Of a stretch of 53,313 bases of DNA, positions 41,884-50,619 are shown in pieces. The notes beneath the pieces are model-generated. The model was given only the letters and a program-made list of their open reading frames with translations, had not been told where the DNA came from and did not search any database. A program made the position numbers and the translations under genes. Source of the stretch: Mesorhizobium loti. GTDB lineage: Bacteria > Pseudomonadota > Alphaproteobacteria > Rhizobiales > Rhizobiaceae. Within the stretch, counting starts at the first letter, position 1; each line of letters opens with the position of its first letter. The stretch spans positions 1-53,313 of the forward strand of contig NZ_LPWA01000124.1 of the NCBI RefSeq assembly GCF_001510895.1, written 5' to 3'.

Positions 41884-42546
41884 ATGGCCGAGAAGAGATA
41901 CCCCGACCCTGAAATCCGGGAATACGCATCTCCGCCCTGCTTCGCGCACGAACTTTCATCCGAATATGACGGACAATCGGAGCCAGGAGATTCCTGGAGC
42001 GACATCCTGCGCTGGCGCAAGGCGGAACGGCAGAGGCTGATCGAAGAGCGCCTCGCCATCGACGCCGAAGAGAGGAGGGCCAGGTCAAACCGCATCGCTT
42101 CGCGTCTCGATCTTGCCATCGGCAAGGTCAGCGGGCGTATCGTAAGCGGGTATTGGCCCTTCCGCGGCGAACCCGACCTTCGCAACTGGGCGATCAAGAT
42201 CATCGAACGCGGCGGCAGGATCGCGCTTCCCGTCGTCATCAGGAAAGGCTGGCCGCTGGAGTTTCGCGTCTGGAGGCCGGGCGACCCACTTGAGCGTGGC
42301 GTTTGGAATATCCTTGTCCCCTCACGCGGACCTTCGGTCCTGCCGGACGTCGTGATCGCGCCGGTGGTCGGCTTCGACGGAGCGAACTACCGCTTGGGAT
42401 ATGGCGGCGGCTTCTTTGACAGGACGCTCGCCGCGATGCACCGGCGGCCGCTGGTCGTCGGGGTGGGTTACGCAGGAAGCCGGCTCCGAACGATCCATCC
42501 GCAGCCCCACGACATTCCGATGGACGTAATCGTCACGGACGACTGA
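41884..42546 (+). CDS. 5-formyltetrahydrofolate cyclo-ligase
   Basis: A 220-residue 5-FCL/MTHFS family protein, converting 5-formyl-THF to methenyl-THF with ATP. The conserved LGYGGGFFDRTLA motif and VVGVGY segment are present, with the basic ATP-site region RWRKAERQRL before them. It has an N-terminal extension of about 45 residues rich in acidic residues. The ATG at 41884 has GGAG upstream; the much longer frame to the left is noise. It heads a plus-strand run with cytochrome oxidase subunit I. A link to C1 metabolism on the left of the window is possible but not shown. Confidence 0.87.
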   Translation: MAEKRYPDPEIREYASPPCFAHELSSEYDGQSEPGDSWSDILRWRKAERQRLIEERLAIDAEERRARSNRIASRLDLAIGKVSGRIVSGYWPFRGEPDLRNWAIKIIERGGRIALPVVIRKGWPLEFRVWRPGDPLERGVWNILVPSRGPSVLPDVVIAPVVGFDGANYRLGYGGGFFDRTLAAMHRRPLVVGVGYAGSRLRTIHPQPHDIPMDVIVTDD

Positions 42547-42651
42547 AACACGGAGCAGACAGCGCCTGGTTCCCCGATCGCGACGGCGGCTGAATGTCGT
42601 CCATCGCGGCAACCATCCGGCTTGCCTGCGATGAAAGGCAGGCAGAGCGCC

Positions 42652-44247
42652 ATGTCGAATCCAGCGGCATCTTTCCACGACCACACGCCCCGGTTCCTCG
42701 CCAGGTGGTTTTTATCGACCAACCACAAGGATATCGGGACGCTCTATCTACTGTTCTCGATCATAGCCGGGATTCTCGGTACCGCGCTTTCGGTGCTGAT
42801 CCGGATGGAGCTCCAGGAGCCTGGGCTGCAGATATTCGACGATCCGGCTGCGTACAATGTCGTCGTCAGCTCGCATGGCCTTGTCATGATCTTCTTCGTC
42901 TTGATGCCGGCCTTGATCGGCGGCTTCGGCAACTGGATGACGCCTATCATGATCGGCGCGCCCGACATGGCGTTCCCACGCATGAACAATATCTCGTTCT
43001 GGCTGCTGGTGATGTCGTTCATCCTCTTCATCACTTCGATGTTCGTGCCGGGAGCGCCAGGCATGCTGGGCCACGGCGGCGGCTGGACGCTTTATCCGCC
43101 CCTCTCGACCTCTGGCCAACCGGGCCCCGCGGTCGACCTCGTCATTCTTTCGATCCACCTCGCGGGAGCGTCATCGATCCTCGGCGCGATAAATTTCATC
43201 ACCACCATCTTCAATATGCGCGCGCCGGGAATGACGCTGCACAAGATGCCGCTCTTTGCCTGGGCGATGCTGGTGACCGCCTTCATGCTGCTGATGTCGC
43301 TGCCGGTGCTGGCCGGCGCGATCACGATGCTGCTCACGGATCGCAATTTCGGCACGACATTCTTCGTTCCCGACGGCGGCGGCGACCCAATCCTCTACCA
43401 GCACCTGTTCTGGTTCTTCGGCCATCCGGAGGTCTACATCATGATCCTGCCAGGCTTCGGCATCATCAGCCACGTCATCTCGACCTTCGCCAAGAAGCCT
43501 ATCTTCGGCTATGTCGGCATGGCCTATGCGATGGTGGCGATCGGTACGATCGGCTTCATCGTCTGGGCGCATCATATGTATACGACCGGCATCTCTGTCG
43601 ACAGCCAGCGCTACTTCGCCTTCGCCTCGATGGTGATCGCCGTTCCGACAGGCGTGAAGGTGTTTTCGTGGCTGGCCACGATGTGGGGCGGGTCGATCGT
43701 GTTCAAGACGCCGATGCTCTGGGCGATCGGCTTTGTCTTGCTCTTCACCATTGGTGGCGTCACCGGGATCATGGTCGCCAGCCCCGGCATCGACCGCTCT
43801 CTGCACGACACCTATTTCGTGATCGCGCACTTCCACTATGTGCTGTCGCTGGGCGCGGTGTTCGCCATATTCGCGGGCTTCTACTACTGGTTCCCGAAGA
43901 TGACCGGCTACATGTACAGCGAAGCCTTGGGAAAGCTGCATTTCTGGACGATGTTCATAGGTGTCAATCTCGTCTTCTTCCCGCAGCATTTCCTCGGGAT
44001 GGCCGGCATGCCGCGCCGCTACGCTGACTATCCTGACGCTTTCGCCGGCTGGAATTTCGTCGCGTCGATCGGATCCTACATCTCGACAGCGGGGCTGATC
44101 ATCTTCTTCGTCGCGGTCGTGGAAGCTTTCACCCGCAAGTGCCCGGCCGGCGCCAACCCGTGGGGCGAAGGGGCGACCACACTTGAATGGCAGCTGCCCT
44201 CGCCGCCGCCATTCCATCAGTGGGAAAAGCTGCCCCGCGTCCAATGA
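42652..44247 (+). CDS. ctaD: Cytochrome c oxidase subunit I (aa3 type), without subunits II and III
   Basis: A 531-residue heme-copper oxidase subunit I with 12 hydrophobic segments. Heme and copper ligands are present: His in VSSHGLVM, HPEVY (copper His, the cross-linked Tyr and the proton-path Glu), AHHMYTTG and AHFHYVLS. The D-pathway Asn and Asp residues occur in GNWMTPIMIGAPDMAF. The protein therefore looks catalytically complete. The ATG at 42652 is the most likely start; 42631 is possible. No ctaC, ctaE or assembly gene follows, so it would need partners from another locus or replace the core subunit under special conditions. Confidence 0.93.
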   Translation: MSNPAASFHDHTPRFLARWFLSTNHKDIGTLYLLFSIIAGILGTALSVLIRMELQEPGLQIFDDPAAYNVVVSSHGLVMIFFVLMPALIGGFGNWMTPIMIGAPDMAFPRMNNISFWLLVMSFILFITSMFVPGAPGMLGHGGGWTLYPPLSTSGQPGPAVDLVILSIHLAGASSILGAINFITTIFNMRAPGMTLHKMPLFAWAMLVTAFMLLMSLPVLAGAITMLLTDRNFGTTFFVPDGGGDPILYQHLFWFFGHPEVYIMILPGFGIISHVISTFAKKPIFGYVGMAYAMVAIGTIGFIVWAHHMYTTGISVDSQRYFAFASMVIAVPTGVKVFSWLATMWGGSIVFKTPMLWAIGFVLLFTIGGVTGIMVASPGIDRSLHDTYFVIAHFHYVLSLGAVFAIFAGFYYWFPKMTGYMYSEALGKLHFWTMFIGVNLVFFPQHFLGMAGMPRRYADYPDAFAGWNFVASIGSYISTAGLIIFFVAVVEAFTRKCPAGANPWGEGATTLEWQLPSPPPFHQWEKLPRVQ

Positions 44248-44293
44248 GCCAATCGACGTCTGCCTGCTTGGACGAAGCCGTCGGGTGAATGTC

Positions 44294-44877
44294 ATGAACG
44301 AGACCACAGATCCGAACAGCCAGATCCTGCTCGTTGCGATTATCGCGTTCTATTGGGCATTGCTGAGCAGTTGGAGTCAGCTTCTATCGCGCTGGAACGA
44401 CGAGAGAGCCAAGCGGGCGGCTGCGCCGGCCCGGCCAGAGGGCACAATCGAACCCACGTCCTCGCTGGACACCCTTCGGGAGATCGACCTGCAATTCGAC
44501 CTCGCCGCATTTCTGGACGGCGCCAAGGGGGCTTATAAGTCTATCCTGCAGGCCTATGCGGACGGTGACATCCAGGCATTGAACGGCCTTGTCGGGCCTG
44601 AAGTGCTTGATATGTTCGAGCGAGAAGTCGCCGGTCGCCGGGATCGGGAGGAGACGTTACAGCTCACCTTCATCGGCACGCGAGAAGCAAAGATCGTCGA
44701 CGCCATTGTGGAGGATGGTACCACTGAGATTGTTGTCCGGTACGTTTCCGACATGGTCGCCGCCAATGTCTGCTCCCAGGAAACCGTCAAAGCTGATTCT
44801 GCGTCAGAGATAAGGCGCGCACTGGCCGAAATCCCCTGCATTGGCAGCCGGCCGGATCCATGCGCTCGAACGAATGA
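44294..44877 (+). pseudogene. Tim44-like domain protein with C-terminal frameshift
   Basis: A membrane-anchored protein: one hydrophobic segment near the N terminus (ILLVAIIAFYWALLSSW) and a Tim44/TimA-like domain (FLDGAKGAYKSILQAYADGD, MFEREVAGRRDREE, IVVRYVSDMVAA). After about 44790 the frame loses similarity, whereas another frame gives VRDKARTGRNPLHWQP, matching the family ending, and stops at 44877. One missing base explains this. The untruncated frame would run on into the following protease gene. Type could be sequencing error or decay. Confidence 0.65.
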
Positions 44878-44954
44878 CGTGGCTCTTGACGCGACTACTA
44901 ACGGGGGCATGCTCGGGGGCGCGACCTGCTTCCCGACCCCGACGGAGTCACATC

Positions 44955-46037
44955 ATGCAGTGGTCCTACCCGATCCTCCGTGTCGGCGGCACCGAGATCC
45001 GCATCCACCTGACCTTCCTGCTGCTGCTCGCCTGGATCGGCATCGCCTATTTCCAGGAGGGTGGAACGTCGGCTGCGATCGAGGGCGTCGGCTTCATCGG
45101 CGCCGTGTTCGCCTGCGTGGTGTTGCATGAGCTCGGCCATGCCGCTGCCGCTACTCGCTACGGCATCCGAACTCCGAAGATCACGCTCTTGCCGATTGGC
45201 GGCGTCGCGGAGCTGGAGCGCCTGCCAGAGAAGCCGTCCGAAGAGATCGTCGTGGCGCTCGCCGGTCCGCTGGTCAACGTCGTCATTGCCGCTTTCCTCG
45301 TCGTCGCGCTCGGGACCACCTTCGGTATCGACGCACTGATATCTATGGATAACCCGCATGTCGCGTTCGTGGCTCGCCTCGCCGCCGTCAACATCTGGCT
45401 GGTCCTGTTCAACCTCATTCCGGCCTTTCCGATGGATGGCGGGCGCGTGCTACGCGCCCTGCTTGCCACGCGTTACAACCGCGTGCGCGCGACGGAGATT
45501 GCAGGGACCGTTGGTCAGTTCGCCGCCTTCGCCTTCGGCTTCATCGGCCTCGTCGCCGGCAACGTCCTGCTCATATTCGTCGCGATCTTCGTCTACCTCG
45601 CCGCCACTGCGGAAACGCAAGCGATGGGGCTCGAGGCAGCGGCGCGTGCCGTTAATGTGCGCGACGTCATGATCAGCCGGTTCGAAAGCCTGCCTGCGAC
45701 CGCGACGCTCGACGAGGCGGCACAGGCCCTGTTGCGCACGACGCAACACGAGTTCCCGATCGTCGACGGTGGCGGAAGGCTGCGCGGCGTGCTGACGCGT
45801 ACGGGCCTTGTCGCAGGCCTGCAGCAGCGCGGCGGTCAGACTCCGGTGATCGAGGCAATGGCCGCAAATATCCCGGTGGTGCGCGACCATGAGAAGCTCA
45901 TCAAAGCGCTCGAACCCCTGAAGAAGGGAACTGCACCTGCCGTCGGTGTGGTGGATGGCAGGGGCCGCTTGGTAGGCTATGTCATAACCGAAAACGTCGG
46001 CGAGCTCATGCTGCTGCGCAGCGCCGTCGCAAGCTGA
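44955..46037 (+). CDS. Site-2 protease family (M50) metalloprotease with CBS pair
   Basis: A 360-residue intramembrane zinc protease: zinc motif HELGH in the third hydrophobic segment (about residues 54-58), second motif NLIPAFPMDGGRVL with the third ligand Asp, and a C-terminal CBS pair (about 240-355). It belongs to the group typified by mycobacterial Rip3. CGGAG precedes the ATG at 44955. Such proteases cleave membrane proteins, with CBS domains sensing nucleotides; this shares the CBS theme with the operon at 39566. Last gene of the plus-strand run. Confidence 0.9.
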   Translation: MQWSYPILRVGGTEIRIHLTFLLLLAWIGIAYFQEGGTSAAIEGVGFIGAVFACVVLHELGHAAAATRYGIRTPKITLLPIGGVAELERLPEKPSEEIVVALAGPLVNVVIAAFLVVALGTTFGIDALISMDNPHVAFVARLAAVNIWLVLFNLIPAFPMDGGRVLRALLATRYNRVRATEIAGTVGQFAAFAFGFIGLVAGNVLLIFVAIFVYLAATAETQAMGLEAAARAVNVRDVMISRFESLPATATLDEAAQALLRTTQHEFPIVDGGGRLRGVLTRTGLVAGLQQRGGQTPVIEAMAANIPVVRDHEKLIKALEPLKKGTAPAVGVVDGRGRLVGYVITENVGELMLLRSAVAS

Positions 46038-46746
46038 CAGATCTCGGTCGGGCCGCGGCCCATGGATATACGGCTGGCGCGTGAGATGCACTTGCGTTGG
46101 CTTTCGCGGAGGTGGCTCGACGGGAGATCCATACCACTTGCCACCATGTTTCTACTGGCATTCTCTCACGAGTTGGCGCGGACTGAAGGACCCACGAATT
46201 GCTGGCTACCCCGCGCGAGACTGATTGGCGCCCCCTTCGGTATTGCAGCGTTTGAACTAGGACCGCGCCGTTTCGCCCCTGGAACCGTCTCGCGGCTTGT
46301 TGACCTTCAGCCAGTCCACACCGCCTTTTGGATCGCGGCATTCGCTACGTCCAGCGCCAGTTTCTCGACTCCACGCCGTTTCGGGAGCTCGCGTGCTCCT
46401 TTCATCCAGAGACACTGATCCGCAGGCCGGACGTTACCCCGGCGGCTATCCATTCTGGCCAGCCGGCGCGCGTCGCCGGGCGATCGTTGGCGTGGCCTGG
46501 AGCGGCTTCACCAGGAGCGGAACGCCCCTCTGCGGACCGGAATGCATGTAGCGATGAAACACTCAGCGACAACCAGTTCCGTCCGCCGCCCGCTTTTGAG
46601 CTTCAGCTGAATGTCTGCTCGCGATGCCGGCAGGTAGGATTTGCGGCGCCGAATGTCCTGAGATGGCGCAACCATGACCTCCAGAGTTGTCGCAGACGAT
46701 GTTCGCTTTCGGGCGGCGGCAAGGCTGATCTCTACGACCGAGATGC
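46038..46746. other. Non-coding stretch between protease gene and right IS91 element
   Basis: About 700 bases. Open frames exist on both strands (for example 46062-46418) but none shows family features, a good ribosome site or codon pattern I trust. I see no repeat or RNA gene. It may be decayed DNA. Confidence 0.4.
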
Positions 46747-47044
46747 TGAAGGGTTTCGGGTGCCGTCAGGCGTACGAAAGCCTCTCATGCAGGAACCCGC
46801 GGTCCGTGCGCGGTGAGCTATGGGGATTTGTGTTTCGGGGTGTGCCAGCGTCTGTCGCGGACGTCCACATGGGGCGCTGGTGGCTGGTCGAGCATGCGGC
46901 TTCTGGGCCAGGTCGGAGAGCTTCTTGCGGTGATACCGACGGACTTCACGTGCCTGACGACCGGCGCCATAGCGAGGCGCGCATACCTTCCCGTTGACCC
47001 GCGCCGGCGTGGCGCGGTCGTGCGAGGAAGTGGTCCATGCCGGG

Positions 47045-48232
47045 TCATGGGGCGGTCTCCCGGTTCGTCGTCCGTGCGCCCGGCGGTCCGCGCGGCTGCC
47101 TGCACCGTTCGAACACCTCGATGACGATCATACGCCCGCCGCAGCACGGGCACGGCGGGCGGAAGTCGTCCGGTTCCGCCGGAGGATCGTTCGTGACGGC
47201 AGGCGCGGCCGCAAGCAGTTGGCGGGCGAGCGCGAGGCAGTCCTTGCGAGTGCCGCCTGCAAGCAAACCATAGTGGCGGATGCGATGGAAGCCGCGCGGC
47301 AGGACATGGAGCAGGAAGCGGCGGATGAACTCGTCGATGGCGAGCGTCATGACCTGCTGGCGGTCGGCGCCGTCGCGGCGATAGTCCTTGTAGCGGAAGG
47401 TGACGCCAGCCTCTTCGAAGGCGATCAGGCGGCGGTTCGAGATCGCGACCCGGTGAGTGTAGCGCGACAGATAGGCGAGCACCGCCTCCGGACCGGCGAA
47501 CGGCGGCTTGGCGTAGACCACCCAGCGCTTCTTCCTGACGGGAGCCAGGTGGCGTAGGAAGGCCCGTCGCTCGGCGAGGTGCGCCATCGATCCGAAGAAG
47601 GCGAGCCGCCCAGCGTCGTGAAGCGCGATCAGCCGGGTGAGGAACAGGCGGCGGAAGAGCTTGCCGAGCACGCGCACCGGAAGGAGGAAGGCCGGGCGCG
47701 ACGATACCCAGCGCTTCCCATCGAGCGCGATCCCACCGCCCGGCACGATCATGTGGGCATGGGGATGGTGGGTCATCGCCGAGCCCCACGTGTGGAGGAC
47801 GGCGGTGATGCCGATGCGCGCGCCGAGATGCTGGGGGTCCGCTGCTATCGTCATCATCGTCTCCGACGCCGCACGGAACAGCAGGTCGTAGACGACCGCC
47901 TTGTTCTGGAAGGCGATGTCGGCGACCTCGACCGGCAGCGTGAACACGACATGGAAGTAGCCGACGGGAAGAAGGTCGGCTTCCCGCTCGGCGAGCCATG
48001 CGGCCGCGCCCTGGCACTTCGGACAATGCCGGTTGCGGCAGCTGTTGTAGGCGATCCGCCACTGGCCGCAGTCCTCGCAGGCCTCGACGTGACCGCCAAG
48101 GGCTGCGGTGCGGCAGTTCTCGATCGCTGACATCACCTTGAGATGCTGCTGGCTTAGGTGCCCTGCATGGGCGGCCCGGTAGGCGGGCCCAGCAGCACGG
48201 AAGATGTCGGCGACCTCCAAGTCCGCGCGCAC
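47045..48232 (-). CDS. IS91-family transposase
   Basis: A 395-residue rolling-circle transposase nearly the same as the one at 30711-31904, with HUH motif HHPHAHMIVPGGG, CRNRHCPKC zinc region, YLSRYTHRVAI and a C-terminal CPCCGG. It lacks two residues after the zinc motif relative to its paralogue. GTG start, 4 bases after the recombinase stop. Confidence 0.93.
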   Translation of the reverse strand: MRADLEVADIFRAAGPAYRAAHAGHLSQQHLKVMSAIENCRTAALGGHVEACEDCGQWRIAYNSCRNRHCPKCQGAAAWLAEREADLLPVGYFHVVFTLPVEVADIAFQNKAVVYDLLFRAASETMMTIAADPQHLGARIGITAVLHTWGSAMTHHPHAHMIVPGGGIALDGKRWVSSRPAFLLPVRVLGKLFRRLFLTRLIALHDAGRLAFFGSMAHLAERRAFLRHLAPVRKKRWVVYAKPPFAGPEAVLAYLSRYTHRVAISNRRLIAFEEAGVTFRYKDYRRDGADRQQVMTLAIDEFIRRFLLHVLPRGFHRIRHYGLLAGGTRKDCLALARQLLAAAPAVTNDPPAEPDDFRPPCPCCGGRMIVIEVFERCRQPRGPPGARTTNRETAP

Positions 48233-48236
48233 CGGT

Positions 48237-49142
48237 TCAGCCGGGAGGCGACTTATCCTCCATCAGCGCCATCAGCCGGTCGAGCGGCCCTGCGACCGCG
48301 TGGATCGTCCGGGTCGAGACCTTGGTGTAGAGCGCTGTCGTTTCGAGCTTGCTGTGCCCGAGCAGCACCTGGATGACACGGATGTCGACGTCTTGCTCGA
48401 GCAGGTGGGTGGCGAAGCTGTGCCGCAGCGTATGCGGGCTGACGCGCTTGCGGATGCCGGCGACTTCGGCGGCTTCCTGAACCGCGCGATGGAGTTGCCG
48501 CGACGAGATCGGATCGGTGCAACTACGCCCCGGGAACAGCCAGCCATGCGGAAGCATCACCCCGCGACGCCTGCCTTCGCGCCACCACAGCCGCAGCAGT
48601 TCCAAGAGTTGCGGCGAGAGCATGGCGTTGCGATCCTTGCGCCCTTTGCCCTGTTCGACGCGGATCAGCATGCGTGTGGAGTCGATATCATCGACCTTGA
48701 GGTGCGCGACCTCCGACACGCGCAGGCCAGCGCCATAGGCGACACCGAGCGCGGCCTTGTACTTGATGCCGGGTGCTGCTTCGAGCAGCCGCGCCGCCTC
48801 CTCCACGCTCAGCACGTCCGGCAGCTTGCGTGGATGGCGCATGATCACCAGTACACGTGCCAGATCCCGCCGCTTCAGCGTCACCAGGAACAGGAACCGC
48901 AACGCCGAGACCGCGCCGTTGATGGTCGCAGGCCCGACGCCGTTCTCGTGTTGATACAACTGGAAGCGGCGGATGTCCTCGGGCGTCGCAGTATCGGGAG
49001 AGCGTCGGAGGAAGGCTGCGAAGCGCCGGACGTGACGAACGTAGTCCTGCTGGGTATGGGAGCCCAGGCCCCGCATGAGCATGTCTTGTTGCATGCGCTG
49101 GCGAAGCGGCGTGTTCGGTGCATCGGTCGACTGGGTATCCAT
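48237..49142 (-). CDS. IS91-associated tyrosine recombinase
   Basis: A 301-residue integrase-family protein from the ATG at 49142 (MDTQSTDAP), with AGLRVSEV, HTLRHSFATHLLE, LLGH and ALYTKV. Similarity to the partner at 29800 is clearly lower than between the two transposases, so the element pair is mosaic. A start at 49172 is possible. Confidence 0.9.
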   Translation of the reverse strand: MDTQSTDAPNTPLRQRMQQDMLMRGLGSHTQQDYVRHVRRFAAFLRRSPDTATPEDIRRFQLYQHENGVGPATINGAVSALRFLFLVTLKRRDLARVLVIMRHPRKLPDVLSVEEAARLLEAAPGIKYKAALGVAYGAGLRVSEVAHLKVDDIDSTRMLIRVEQGKGRKDRNAMLSPQLLELLRLWWREGRRRGVMLPHGWLFPGRSCTDPISSRQLHRAVQEAAEVAGIRKRVSPHTLRHSFATHLLEQDVDIRVIQVLLGHSKLETTALYTKVSTRTIHAVAGPLDRLMALMEDKSPPG

Positions 49143-49257
49143 GGCGAGTTCCTCTCGTTGAAGGAACTCCATGGTCGGATCGCAGCTTCTACCCGCTCAA
49201 GACCAATGCCTGTCGCGCCATCTCAGAACGAGGCGCCCCTCCCGCGAAGCGGGTTAG

Positions 49258-49980
49258 TGCATGCGGCGCAAAACAGACCCGCCTTTGTGCACGTCATTCT
49301 ACGCTGCAGCCCTCGCGCTCTTTGAAACCACTTTACTTGATCTCGGATGTGGGCACAGATCGGACCTGCCAATGGCAGATGGAGAATGCAGATTCGGCGG
49401 AAGTCAGATATTGATACGAAGGCAATTTACAGGTCGGCGAAATTCGCCGCCGTAACCACGCTATTGCCGCCGTTCGCCTCCTACTCCCACTCAATCATTA
49501 ACTGAAGCCATAACTCGTTGACTTAGTATCAAAAATTACGACTAATGATCGCAATATACCGTCAAAAATACCGTCAGATACCTAGGCTGTTGAAAAGACT
49601 AAAACAATGTGTCCTCCGTCGCCGCATGCACGTTTTTGACTGCATTGTTACGAACGCCCCTCATGCCGGCACGTTGCGGTACGCGGACTGTTGCAAACCC
49701 GGGGACTTGAAGTGGAACCGCCTGCAACTCATCGAACATTTCATGCAGGCTATCCCAGGAGGCTTTGCCAGCCGCAAACCACCTGCCCACGTCGTAAACT
49801 TCATTGACGGGTGCGTCTCTCCCCTCGATGGTGGACGTCCACCTGTCGATGGCTGCATCCTAAATTAGGGAACCCCCGGGTGCATGCCAATTAGATCACA
49901 CCACCCATGTGATCTTCAATTGCGCGCAAAATGCTCGAGAAGCCTCTGCCTTAGGCACAGATCGGTGACCGACTGCCCCG
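49258..49980. other. Right edge: attachment-like repeat and decayed DNA
   Basis: Holds the attachment-like site at 49458-49495 and a region of lower GC. From about 49330 the sequence resembles 29285-29340 next to the left site. Short open frames around 49545-49868, and one on the other strand at 49599-49790, are not recognised. Confidence 0.45.
49458..49495. other. guaA 3'-end-like attachment site, right copy
   Basis: Direct-orientation copy of 29342-29379. It carries the same TACTCCCACTCAAT block, the complement of the GuaA ending Ile-Glu-Trp-Glu-stop, and no further guaA sequence. The two copies bound about 20.1 kb. Confidence 0.65.
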
Positions 49981-50217
49981 GTGTTCTCGGATGAAGTCAG
50001 TCGGCGCATGCTATACCGACGACCGCGCGAAGTGCGACAAGATCCGCGCGCTGTTGCTCGAGGGCTACCTGCGGAGCGCTTCACCGAGGCAAGTGATATC
50101 ACCGGGCGTGCCCGCGAAGTCTGCGACTTTGTTGCTGGCATGACGGATCGGTATGCTATGGAGTTCTGGGCGCGGCTGAAATCCGACTCTGCGGAAAGCA
50201 TGTTCAAGCCCATCTGA
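49981..50217 (+). pseudogene. C-terminal remnant of a dGTPase-family HD hydrolase
   Basis: The 78-residue frame ends REVCDFVAGMTDRYAMEFWA, the C-terminal signature of dGTP triphosphohydrolases, but the HD catalytic domain is missing. The middle part makes more sense in a neighbouring frame (KIRALLLEGYL), with return to the first frame after it, so two compensating indels are likely. A non-functional fragment. Confidence 0.6.
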
Positions 50218-50238
50218 CCGTTACAAGTGGATGCCAGA

Positions 50239-50577
50239 ATGAGCGATAAAGAGCTACACAGTCGTGTACGCTTCTTTGATGTTGCAACGCTGACGGCCTT
50301 CATAGCAACAGTTCCACTGTCGAATTGGCTGATCGCGAACGTAGGAACAACCTGTGCACCGGACGGTCCATGCCTCATGCGGGTCTGGCCTGGGATTGCG
50401 GCGCCATCTGGAGTTCTGATGCGCGGCGTCGCATTAGTGCTTCGCGACCTTGTGCACGAGCAGTTCAGCTGGATCTGGGCGCTTGCCGCAATCGTTATTG
50501 GCGCAGCCATAGCGGCAGCTACAACTGACCCAACTATAGCAGCAGCATCACTTTACCCAGACACGCGCGATCTATGA
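50239..50577 (+). CDS. Truncated VUT-family (YhhQ/DUF165-like) transporter
   Basis: A 112-residue membrane protein fragment. VATLTAFIATVPLSNWLIAN, the typical APSGVLMRGVALVLRDLVHE and WALAAIVIGAAIAAATTDPT match VUT/queuosine-precursor transporters. The second half of the family domain is missing; the protein ends in LYPDTRDL. Probably not functional. It follows the dGTPase remnant, which is also degraded; dGTPase, VUT and 7-deazaguanine genes often travel together in mobile DNA. Confidence 0.65.
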   Translation: MSDKELHSRVRFFDVATLTAFIATVPLSNWLIANVGTTCAPDGPCLMRVWPGIAAPSGVLMRGVALVLRDLVHEQFSWIWALAAIVIGAAIAAATTDPTIAAASLYPDTRDL

Positions 50578-50619
50578 CTCGGCCAGGCTCGATCGAATCG
50601 ATACTGACCGAAGAGACAC

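Larger units (their letters stand above)
46747..49257 (-). mobile_element. IS91-family element, right copy
   Basis: Inverted relative to the left copy at 29675-32201. The inner-end block with GGCGTACGAAAG lies near 46770, and the outer-end hairpin CCCGC-GAA-GCGGG is at 49241-49253. It carries the same two-gene order. With the left copy it brackets the cargo region in inward-facing orientation. Confidence 0.75.

Noticed and set aside
46062..46418. 118-residue open frame right of the protease gene
   Set aside because: No good ribosome site, no known motif, and competing frames on the other strand of similar length; not enough support.
49896..50510. 204-residue minus-strand frame across the dGTPase and VUT remnants
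   Set aside because: Ser/Arg/Thr-rich antisense product; the plus strand carries recognisable family fragments.
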